From positions 1 through 12,843 of the forward strand of contig CAZGMJ010000104.1 in the NCBI GenBank assembly GCA_964526785.1: a stretch of DNA of 12,843 nucleotides, written 5' to 3'. Shown in pieces: positions 6,253 through 12,843 of this stretch (the stretch's first letter is position 1; each line of letters opens with the position of its first letter). The translations under genes and the position numbers were made by a program. Source of the stretch: CAZGMJ01 sp964526785. GTDB lineage: Bacteria > Planctomycetota > Phycisphaerae > Sedimentisphaerales > Anaerobacaceae. The notes below the pieces were generated by a model, which saw only the letters and a program-made list of their open reading frames with translations, was not told the DNA's origin and did not search any database.

Positions 6253-8184
6253 ATGAAGCAAACTGACAGGTTTTCACATTTCTCGAAGTCCTATGCGTTA
6301 CTGATTCTGTTCGTTCTGTCCTATGGATATCCGGGTCAGGCGGAGGCCGGGACGAACGACCAAATGGTCTATGGTAGAGGCCGGTACATATATGGTGCTC
6401 AAATCGATGGGTGGGGGGAGCAGACGAAGCAGCGACAGCGGGAAAATGCGGCGGAGTTTCTGGAGATGCTGTCCGAAGCGGTCGAGCACGGGGCGCATGA
6501 GATAGAACTGGACAAGGGACACTACCGATTCAGTGCCTCACATCTGGAGGGCTCCGGCCGGGTCTTTATTTCCATCAGAGACGTTGACGATCTAACGATA
6601 CATGGCAACGGCGCACAATTCTGGTTCGAAGACTACATGACCGCTATTCGAATTGAGAATTGCAGGAACATTTCGTTCCACGATCTTACTATCGACTGGG
6701 ATCCGCTGCCGTTTTCTCAGGCTGTGATCACGGCTATCGATCCGGAGGGCAAATACATCGAAGGCAAGACGGAGTCCGGCTTCCGGAACATGAATGCGAT
6801 TCTAAGCGATCCATCTGTTCAGGGTACGCCAACGGTGAAGGTGTTCTTTTTTGATCCCGAAACCGGCGTCCTTAAGGATGATGTTGCGCACAGTGAGATA
6901 TCCTCCATTGAGAGTATAGGCGAAGACCGCCTGCGATATTACGGGCGGGTCTATGGGGTACATGACTACAAATCGATCAATATCGAGCCGGGCGATCGGA
7001 TGGCATTTGTCATGCGGCATGCCCACGCAATCAGGATATACGGATCCCAGGATATCACCTTCGACAACCTTCGGCTGTACTCGAGTCCGATGTTCGGCAT
7101 CGCCATGGGCAACGGCGGGGGGAATATGGTTTTAAAGAACTCGAAGCTGGTGCCGCGGCCGGGCACCAAACGGCTGATGAGCATTAACGGCGATGCCCTG
7201 CATTTCACATCGCTGCAGAAGGGGCCGCGGATTGAGGGCTGTGAGTTCAGCGGTGCGGGCGACGACATCATGAATATTCACGGCGATTTTGCGATGGTTC
7301 AGCAACAGCGCAGCGCCAATACACTGATTATTGCCATCAAGAACCACATCAATATCTTCGAAGGATCGACCATCCGCATCTACGATTTCGATCGGATGCA
7401 GTTGCGAGGCGAATACGAAGTACAGAGTGTCGCACGGGCCGGGGGGAAGTGGAAGGGCGACGCCAAGGCTGTCGGGCAGGAGAAGAATGTGAAATTCTGG
7501 CCCGGACGCGAGTCGCTGGTTTGCGAGTTGGACAGGCCCATCGAAGCGAGCCGGTACGATATTGTTGAGTCTGATTTTGACGGCGGCTACGGCACGGTAG
7601 TCCGGGACAACTTTCTGCATAACCTGACGACCAGGGGTTTTCTGATTCAAACGAAGCATGCGGTCGTCGAGGGCAACCGATTCGTCCACGTCGATAATGC
7701 GGCGATTGCGATCATGGCGTCGCTCAAATGGTGTGAAGGGCCGATTCCCGAGAACATCATCTTCCGCAGGAACACAATAATTCGACCCGGCTGGACATAC
7801 GGATCTCGACATTCAGGCAATTCGAAAATCGGGGCGGTGAGCGTCAATCTCGAATACTACGGTTCTTTAAAGCAGGACAACCGGCCCATCCGGAACATCA
7901 TTATTGAGAAGAATCGCATCGAAAATGCGGGGACTTCCGGGGTCTTCATGATTCACTCGAAGAGCAGCATTATCCAGGACAATACGATCTCAGGTTTCTG
8001 TCGGGTCGATCCGTGGCGCGTCGGAATGGAATATGGAATCAAGCCGTATGCGGCGATCTATGTCGACGACTCGGAAGAACTTGAGATTGTCGGCAATGAC
8101 ATCAGCGATCCCGGCGGCAAGGCGAGGGGGGATATTCTCGTCGGCGAATATGCAGAAGAGGGGTCCATCAGAATCCGCGATTAG
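6253..8184 (+). CDS. Secreted right-handed beta-helix protein, GH110-like
   Basis: This 643-residue protein has a Sec signal (hydrophobic 14-24, cleavage after AEA near residue 32). From about 110 it shows parallel beta-helix rungs: LTIHGNGAQFWFED, IRIENCRNISFHDLTIDWD, IRIYGSQDITFDNLRL, VVEGNRFVHVDNAAIAI, NIIIEKNRIENAG and LEIVGNDISD. The segment GDALHF (313-318), then IEGCEFSGAGDDIMNIHG (327-344), then TTRGFLIQTKHAVVEGNRF (459-477) follows the pattern I know from GH110 alpha-1,3-galactosidases, including the paired aspartates D337-D338. A glycosidase acting on alpha-galactosides in glycans or algal galactans is therefore plausible, but a non-GH110 polysaccharide lyase or hydrolase of the same fold is possible. 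The ATG at 6253 is preferred over 6217 because AGGAG (6240-6244) precedes it by 8 bases and the signal then starts correctly. It is divergent from the isomerase-like gene and convergent with the dockerin-like gene. Confidence 0.85.
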   Translation: MKQTDRFSHFSKSYALLILFVLSYGYPGQAEAGTNDQMVYGRGRYIYGAQIDGWGEQTKQRQRENAAEFLEMLSEAVEHGAHEIELDKGHYRFSASHLEGSGRVFISIRDVDDLTIHGNGAQFWFEDYMTAIRIENCRNISFHDLTIDWDPLPFSQAVITAIDPEGKYIEGKTESGFRNMNAILSDPSVQGTPTVKVFFFDPETGVLKDDVAHSEISSIESIGEDRLRYYGRVYGVHDYKSINIEPGDRMAFVMRHAHAIRIYGSQDITFDNLRLYSSPMFGIAMGNGGGNMVLKNSKLVPRPGTKRLMSINGDALHFTSLQKGPRIEGCEFSGAGDDIMNIHGDFAMVQQQRSANTLIIAIKNHINIFEGSTIRIYDFDRMQLRGEYEVQSVARAGGKWKGDAKAVGQEKNVKFWPGRESLVCELDRPIEASRYDIVESDFDGGYGTVVRDNFLHNLTTRGFLIQTKHAVVEGNRFVHVDNAAIAIMASLKWCEGPIPENIIFRRNTIIRPGWTYGSRHSGNSKIGAVSVNLEYYGSLKQDNRPIRNIIIEKNRIENAGTSGVFMIHSKSSIIQDNTISGFCRVDPWRVGMEYGIKPYAAIYVDDSEELEIVGNDISDPGGKARGDILVGEYAEEGSIRIRD

Positions 8185-8320
8185 CGCCTGCGGAAGCACT
8201 ACAGATTGCTCCGTTTACGCCACGGCAAGCGGCGGCGGTACGGACCTGTAGCGGCAGCGACAGACGGACACTGCCTGCGGGCCGTACGGTGACGGCCTCA
8301 CAGGCATTTGTCCGCTTATG

Positions 8321-8335
8321 CCGAGCAGTGCTCGG
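8321..8335. terminator. Hairpin in the convergent gap
   Basis: ccgagc (8321-8326) and gctcgg (8330-8335) pair perfectly around agt. Together with ggccgt-6-acggcc (8280-8297), it lies in the 218-bp gap between the convergent beta-helix and dockerin-like genes and may stop transcription from both sides. No T-run follows on either strand, so intrinsic termination is uncertain. Confidence 0.35.
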
Positions 8336-8371
8336 GCTCATTCACATTGCAGGCGGATGCGCGAGGCATCC

Positions 8372-8397
8372 CGTTGCTGCAAGCCGCAACGTTGCGG
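8372..8397 (-). terminator. 14-bp palindrome just after the dockerin-like gene, with an alternative pairing
   Basis: ccgcaacgttgcgg (8384-8397) is a perfect palindrome starting 5 bases beyond the TAA of the minus-strand gene. Its left half can instead pair with cgttgc at 8372-8377 (cgttgc-8-gcaacg), giving a true hairpin with an 8-nt loop. It is placed like a terminator stem but lacks a T-tract. Confidence 0.35.
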
Positions 8398-8402
8398 GTC
8401 TA

Positions 8403-10142
8403 TTACGGGAACAGACCGTCGATGAGCCAGTTTTGACCCATGATGGCCAGGTCCCTGGCGTCGATGACGCAATCACCGTTGAGATTGCCCATGTTGATTT
8501 CCGGTCTGTCGATGCACTTGGCGGGGTAAAGCCTGATGTCATCGAAGTACACGGTGCCTGCACCGGCCGGCGTCATCGTACTGTCGTGGCCGAAGCCGAT
8601 GGAGAATTCCGTGACGTTGGCAAGGTCCGTATTGACGGCGGTCAGGTCAACATTCCATTCCTGCCATTGTTCGGCCTGCAGATCGTTCATGTCGCCGGGG
8701 TAGGGGACCTTTTCGTCGTTGATCTTCACGTACATCCGCTCGGTGTCGTTGACGTCGTTGCCCACATCGCCATAGAAGTACAGCGTCATGGTCTTGACGT
8801 CCTTCCTTGTCCAGTCGGAACCGATGGCGAGATTGGCCGTGTCGGCGGTCATCTCGGAATAATACTGCTTTCCGGCCGAGCCGAAGAAGTTCATGCCATC
8901 ATTGTCGTAATAGTACGTCATGGCGTTACGTCCCGTGCGTGTCGGATCGTTACTGAGGTCGACAATTGCGCCTGTGCCGTTGCCGGGGCTCGATGGTTCC
9001 GGCGTGATCCAGCCTTCGCCGTCTCTCCATGTGTACCAGATTCTGCTGCCGAGCGGCGGAGGCGGACCGGGATCGTTGCCTTCGCCATACAACTCGAAGT
9101 TATCCACGACGAGGTATTCCGGCACCGTGAACTCCCAGACGTAGCCGAGGTCCCATCCGGTGATGTCGTTGGCTTCGTCGACCCGCCAGTAGTAGGTTGT
9201 GCCCAGATCCAGCGAAAGGGCGCCGGTAGCGGGATAGCGAGCGGCGTCCTGCACAGCCACCTGTGCGGGAGCCAAGCCATCGTTAACGTCGTTGAAGTCT
9301 TCGCTGAAGAAGATTCTATGGTCGGGTGAACCGCCGGGCCCATCGACATACGCGCCGGGCGTCTAGGTGAGGATCAGGTCGGGCGAGGCATCGGGTTCTC
9401 TGTTCCTGGGGAAGGGATCCGAGGCCAGCGGCGATACGGCGGGTTCGACGTCCAGCCACACGCGGTCCCAGTCCTCCGTTCCTGAATAGTTGTACTCATA
9501 TCGGATGGACGCCTTGACGGTGTCATCGTTGAGGAACTCGACGGTCTTGAATGCGAGGTTATCGACAATGCCGCCTCTGGTCTTCTCGTTGGCGCCGGTG
9601 TCAAACAGCGCATAGCTGGTCGGCGTTGCGGGGACGGACATCGCACTGAGATCCACCACGAGCGCAATGAGATCGAGGGATTCGAGCCTGCCGTGCTTGA
9701 TGGTGGCGTTCGGCGGGTCACCGGCACCCATCAACAGCTTGATGATCGGTTCGTCTGTTACGGTCTTAATCTGCTGGTTGCCGTGGCCGGATTCCCAGAG
9801 TTCTGCGCCCTGGCTGTAGTCGACCTCGATCGTTCCACCGCTTAGCCCGATGTACTTGATTCCGATGCGGCCGGTTGTGACATGGAGGGTCCCGTTGACG
9901 ACCACCGATTCTCCGCCCCCGGTATACTGACCGACGTCGGTCGTTACCACCGCGGTCAAACCGGCGGGGATGATGACATTGTCGCCCTGTTCGGGCACGG
10001 TGTCGGTGTTCCAGTTCAGGGGGCTGGTCCAGTTGCTGTTGGCCGGATCGCCATCGTCGAACGTGATGGTATCGGCGCTAACGGCGCCCGCCCAGGCCAG
10101 CATCAACAGGGAACAGGCCAGGCAAGATAGTCTACTGCACAT
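8403..10142 (-). pseudogene. Secreted dockerin-like multidomain protein split by an in-frame TAG
   Basis: A 580-codon frame starts at 10142 (AAAGGAGG, 7 bases before ATG) and is interrupted only by TAG at codon 260 (9365-9363). The first part (259 residues) has a signal peptide cleaved after AVSA (residue 23), then a beta-rich region with WTSPLNWNTDTVPEQGDNV, typical of planctomycete surface proteins. The second part continues in the same frame: TPGAYVDGPGGSPDH, LGTTYYWRVDEAND (fibronectin-III-like), VVDNFELYG, a jelly-roll-like region with IWYTW, and a dockerin-like end with calcium loop NLNGDCVIDARDL and MGQNWL. Related proteins usually read LTWTPG or LSWTPG at the break, so TGG to TAG accounts for it with one base change. 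A decayed gene, a sequencing error or stop readthrough are all possible. Undisturbed coding character on both sides argues the change is recent or not real. Function: probably a cell-surface or matrix protein; enzymatic activity is not evident. Confidence 0.75.
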
Positions 10143-10338
10143 TCGTTTCCTCCTTTCAAGGGTGTTGGCTGCCGACGGCCGATCCTGCGACGGGTCGGTG
10201 CGGCAACCGCTTCGTTGTATCGTCTGCAATTGGTCCTATTTATCGTGCAGGGTGCAGTTGAGCCGGGAAGCGTGCGAGCGGCGGTTCAAATGCGCACGCC
10301 CGGCGCAACGCTTCTGCCGACAACAGGTTGCTGCCTTA

Positions 10339-10368
10339 TTGTTACCGGGCGAGTCGAATTGTTATAAT
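10339..10368 (+). promoter_or_regulatory. Plus-strand promoter candidate without a plus-strand gene
   Basis: TTGTTA (10339-10344) is followed after 18 bases by a perfect TATAAT (10363-10368). No plus-strand gene follows before 12611, so a transcript would run toward the 3' end of the minus-strand solenoid gene and be antisense to it. It may be fortuitous. Confidence 0.25.
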
Positions 10369-10474
10369 TGGCGGTTGAAGACCCACCTCCAGATTGTTTA
10401 TGCGATTGTTTACACAGCATGCCTTGCGACCACAGCCGTAAGGAGCGTGAACTGCGCAACCCCGGGATAATCCC

Positions 10475-10503
10475 TGTATACACTATGAGATTTCGGCAGT
10501 CAA
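10475..10503 (-). promoter_or_regulatory. Minus-strand promoter candidate for the dockerin-like gene
   Basis: On the minus strand TTGACT (10503-10498) is followed after 17 bases by TATACA (10480-10475). If used, the dockerin-like gene would have a leader of about 325 nt, long enough for RNA-level control. No known riboswitch is recognisable in it. Confidence 0.35.
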
Positions 10504-10638
10504 GGCAAAAACCCGGCGGGCATTCCACCCAAGAGCCGAAAGGGGGATTCAAGCAGATCGCGGTGCTCTGTTGACAAGTGACTGTCTCATGAATGTCGCC
10601 CCCTGGTTTTGAGCCGATTCTTGCGCGGCGACGACCAT

Positions 10639-12018
10639 CTAACGGCGTGCATTGGAAACGTCGGGCGAGCCGATGAGATCCGACAGCTTCCCGTCGTTTC
10701 GTGCTCCGATTACGACGTTCCGCCATCGCTTTACAGCAGAGGGATCCTCAAGCATGATGCCGCCCCTGCGGACATCATTGAACTCAACGCCGTTGAGCTT
10801 CAGCTCGCCCAACAGCAACATGTTAATGCCGTGATGCATAGTGGCAACCTCGACCGGCTCCTTCCCGTCGTCGAGCGGCCTGGTTTCCGGCAGGTTGCGA
10901 TGCCACCTGAACACGAGGCGGGCCTTTTCGGGATCCGAACTGTTCACTGCCATTTCAGCATCGCGGTGCAGCACCAGAGCGGTGTCACCCTTTTTGCAGC
11001 CATCAAAGGCTTTTTGCCCATCCGCCTCGGTCCACGCCTTGAAGCTAAGCCCGATGGTGCAGTCGCGCGTCAAGGGTCGCTCGACCGTGCCCGCCAGAAG
11101 CGCTCCTTTGATGTCCATGTCCGTGCCGGCGTACTGATTGCCCCGAGCCTCGTATGTAGCGCCCGACATCAGGATCAGTCGCGCGTCCGGATTGATCCCG
11201 CAATGACGTCGGTCGGTGTGCTGCCACACCGCACCCGGCCCGATGATAAAATCGCCGGAATTCAGGCGGAGCTCATCTCCGAGCTTCCACCGCCCCAGCC
11301 ATTCGAGACTCACGCCCTTCACTCTGCTGATGCGATAGTTGTTCGGAATGAAGACAATCGCGTCGTTGTCGCTGCGCGCGAACGTATTCTTAGTGCTGCC
11401 GCCGAACGAGCCTCTGGTCCTCCAAAACGATCCGCCCTTCTTAATCCACACATTACCGTAGACATTGACCTTGCCGCAATTGACCTTAGCGCCCGGCATG
11501 ATTGTCAAGTGCCGACATGCAAAGGTCTCACGGATGCGCGCCTGCATACCGCTGGTGAAGACAATGTCGGTGTTCTCGTCCGGCCCGTGCGAGGCCTTCT
11601 GACCGTCCGACGGCGAGAAAACCACCGTTCCTGCCGGATATTGCAGCCAGTTCTCCGCATCGAGTGGATCAGCCCTGTGCGACATCTTCAGATCTTTGAC
11701 GTTCCAAACGAGAACGGGCGACTCCTCCCAGGACTGCTTGTAGTGAGCCGTCTTTTCAATACCCTCATGCCAGATAGCCGGATCATCGTAACCAGGCGCA
11801 TGAGCCATCGCGCGAATATAAGACGGACTCTCCGCGTTCACCCTATGCGCCGCCCAGCCCTGGACCTTGCGTGTCCCCGCCTGAAAACTCGTTGCCTCAT
11901 CCCCGCAAAACGCGACGTTCATCATGACCGACCACGCGACAAGGATTCCCATCAACAGTATCCGTCGACTCGGCGTTAATCGCGTCATCCTAATGTGTGA
12001 AACGTAATCTGGCACCAT
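10639..12018 (-). CDS. Exported, probably beta-solenoid, protein of unknown function
   Basis: This 459-residue protein has an N-terminal export signal: basic residues to R18-R19, hydrophobic 20-37 and likely cleavage near AFC-GDE. SRRILL resembles a twin-arginine motif but lacks the usual phenylalanine, so Sec or Tat export is open. The region from about 150 to 310 alternates short beta-strand-like segments with glycine turns (LTIMPGAKVNCG, VNVYGNVWIKKGG, DFIIGPGAVW, LILMSGATYEARG, MDIKGALLAG), as in beta-helix or solenoid proteins. A further such segment occurs near 400-425. It carries no catalytic motif I recognise. The ATG at 12018 is preferred over a GTG 24 bases upstream because GGAG lies 8 bases before it. 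The long plus-strand frame opposite it reads as an antisense shadow. It is transcribed in the same direction as the dockerin-like gene, 496 bp away, so probably not one operon. Surface attachment or polysaccharide binding is a guess. Confidence 0.8.
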   Translation of the reverse strand: MVPDYVSHIRMTRLTPSRRILLMGILVAWSVMMNVAFCGDEATSFQAGTRKVQGWAAHRVNAESPSYIRAMAHAPGYDDPAIWHEGIEKTAHYKQSWEESPVLVWNVKDLKMSHRADPLDAENWLQYPAGTVVFSPSDGQKASHGPDENTDIVFTSGMQARIRETFACRHLTIMPGAKVNCGKVNVYGNVWIKKGGSFWRTRGSFGGSTKNTFARSDNDAIVFIPNNYRISRVKGVSLEWLGRWKLGDELRLNSGDFIIGPGAVWQHTDRRHCGINPDARLILMSGATYEARGNQYAGTDMDIKGALLAGTVERPLTRDCTIGLSFKAWTEADGQKAFDGCKKGDTALVLHRDAEMAVNSSDPEKARLVFRWHRNLPETRPLDDGKEPVEVATMHHGINMLLLGELKLNGVEFNDVRRGGIMLEDPSAVKRWRNVVIGARNDGKLSDLIGSPDVSNARR

Positions 12019-12147
12019 ACTTGATACTCCTGCATAGAACACTGTTAACGAAGCTATCCCAAGAAGAACGGGATTCCACAGTCCTACCGTTCACCGGGGA
12101 TTTCCCACAAAGTGAAACAACGTCCACCCCTGCACGCAACACAATCA

Positions 12148-12176
12148 ATCGTATAGCAACACGGCCGCTATTTCAA
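12148..12176 (-). promoter_or_regulatory. Candidate promoter of the solenoid gene
   Basis: On the minus strand TTGAAA (12176-12171) is followed after 17 bases by TACGAT (12153-12148). The leader to the ATG at 12018 would be about 120 nt. The hairpins at 12183-12222 lie just upstream and would not be in the transcript. Confidence 0.3.
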
Positions 12177-12182
12177 GGCATC

Positions 12183-12222
12183 TTGCCGGCCAACTTCGGC
12201 AATGGGCCTCTCAGAAAGGCCC
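12183..12222. repeat. Two adjacent perfect hairpins
   Basis: ttgccg (12183-12188) pairs with cggcaa (12197-12202), and one base later gggcct (12204-12209) pairs with aggccc (12217-12222). The loops are 8 and 7 nt. The side-by-side arrangement just upstream of a promoter candidate could be two protein-binding sites or a structured RNA. Confidence 0.35.
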
Positions 12223-12610
12223 CAGGACGCACAGATTCGCCAGACACACAGAACCGGGGGTGTTTTTTCGACGCACCTCGGCTGATGGTTGCTTCTCAGT
12301 CGTGCAGGCTTCAGCAAGACTGCCGGTCATCCGGTCGTCATAGGCTCAGGACTGGCTGTCCATCGACTGCTTCTTCAGCGATTTCAGCAATTTCAGACGG
12401 CGCGGGCAATTTCCGAGACTATACGCCAGAGGGGCGATTGGAGGCGAACCCTGCTTGCTACGAAATCAAGACACTATCCAGAATTGCAGCGTCATTGGCG
12501 GCAGGGCTCGCTGCAAGACCGGCAGGGGGTTTATTTTGACCGGATACGGCACTACAATGGGTTCGTGATGTTCGCGCAACTGTAATCTGGATGACACGAT
12601 GGAGTACGCA

Positions 12611-12832
12611 ATGATCGATCGGATGCGAATAACGCGAAGGGGATTTGCGGCGATGGCGGGTTCAGCGGGGGCGTGCCGTACGTGGTCCCGAGTTCCGCGA
12701 TACGGGCCTTTTGCGGCACGACAGATCAAGCAGCATCACAACTGGATGAATGACATGAACGGAGCAAGGAGTCCCTATGGAAAGTCTGCTAGTCCCCATA
12801 CAAGCGTGATTTTATGTGACACATCGTGCTGA
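12611..12832 (+). pseudogene. Tat-signal start of a secreted protein, frameshifted
   Basis: GGAG (12601-12604) precedes an ATG by 6 bases. The frame then encodes MIDRMRITRRGFAAMAGSAG, a good twin-arginine signal (TRRGFA). After residue 20 the frame loses protein character and stops at 12832 after 73 codons. If one G is added to the run of five at 12667-12671, the signal continues naturally as GVPYVVPSSAI, the usual end of Tat signals in planctomycete oxidoreductases and sulfatases. That second frame stops at about 12755 (after QLDE), so more damage than one lost base is needed. It is probably the remnant of a longer secreted enzyme, with the rest lost or beyond the window. A genuine 73-residue protein is less likely. 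Confidence 0.5.
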
Positions 12833-12843
12833 GATTTGCAAAA

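Larger units (their letters stand above)
10143..10638. other. 496-bp intergenic region upstream of the dockerin-like gene
   Basis: No gene is seen. Candidate promoters occur on both strands (listed separately). gtcgcc (10595-10600) and ggcgac (10627-10632) form an inverted repeat with a 26-base loop just past the stop of the minus-strand solenoid gene, a weak 3' hairpin at best. The remainder has no clear repeat or RNA signature. Confidence 0.3.
12019..12610. other. 592-bp divergent intergenic region
   Basis: It lies between the minus-strand solenoid gene and the plus-strand Tat-signal fragment. Open frames here lack ribosome binding sites and read as non-coding. Contents: a promoter candidate (12148-12176), two adjacent hairpins (12183-12222), a T6 run at about 12263-12268 without a good stem before it, and a 9-bp motif repeated about three times (12374-12400: ttcagcgat, ttcagcaat, ttcagacgg). 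Confidence 0.4.

Noticed and set aside
8289..9329. 346-codon plus-strand frame opposite the dockerin-like gene
   Set aside because: The minus strand carries the YYWRVDEAND and dockerin-like motifs; the plus frame has no start signals.
10609..11979. 456-codon plus-strand frame opposite the solenoid gene
   Set aside because: The minus frame has a signal peptide and ribosome site; the plus frame has neither and reads as a shadow.
11997..12539. 180-codon plus-strand frame in the divergent spacer
   Set aside because: No ribosome site, no domain-like sequence, and it overlaps promoter and hairpin elements.

Overview
The window looks like a chromosomal segment from a Planctomycetota bacterium, most likely class Phycisphaerae (Sedimentisphaerales-like). 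I infer this from the style of the proteins: exported proteins with Tat or Sec signals, a protein combining a YYWRVDEAND segment with a C-terminal dockerin-like module (NLNGDCVID then QNWL), GC-rich codon use, and long AT-accented intergenic repeats of the 'cttttcgaaaaaacaaaccc' type. No taxonomic search was possible. Every intact gene, and both broken ones, appear to encode exported proteins. There are no tRNA, rRNA, CRISPR or transposase genes.

Layout. 1-1690: about 1.7 kb without a convincing gene. It holds a 50-bp direct repeat in two copies, a palindrome-rich segment, a degenerate array of 'cttttcgaaaaaac' units and a 'gtcgtcccgagcg...' interspersed element. It ends in a possible 3' remnant of an older gene. 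1694-3061 (+): PhoA-type alkaline phosphatase with a signal peptide. 3417-3599 (+): 60-residue lipoprotein. 3600-4228: non-coding, with several strong inverted repeats. 4229-5782 (-): Tat-exported protein resembling L-fucose/L-arabinose isomerases. 5783-6252: divergent control region with palindromes. 6253-8184 (+): secreted right-handed beta-helix protein resembling GH110 alpha-galactosidases. 8403-10142 (-): secreted multidomain protein with a dockerin-like end, split by an in-frame TAG. 10639-12018 (-): secreted, probably beta-solenoid, protein of unknown function. 12611-12832 (+): start of a Tat-exported protein that is frameshifted just after the signal.

Functional reading (inference): an extracytoplasmic module for scavenging phosphate and sugars from polysaccharides or glycans. 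The GH110-like beta-helix protein and the isomerase-like protein diverge from a shared control region that contains a LacI-operator-like palindrome, so they may be co-regulated. The dockerin-like protein and the solenoid protein may be surface or matrix proteins.

The observations most worth checking are the single-base amber codon that replaces an expected tryptophan in the dockerin-like gene, the structured non-coding block at about 3700-3950, the repeat-rich first 1.7 kb, and the divergent regulatory region.
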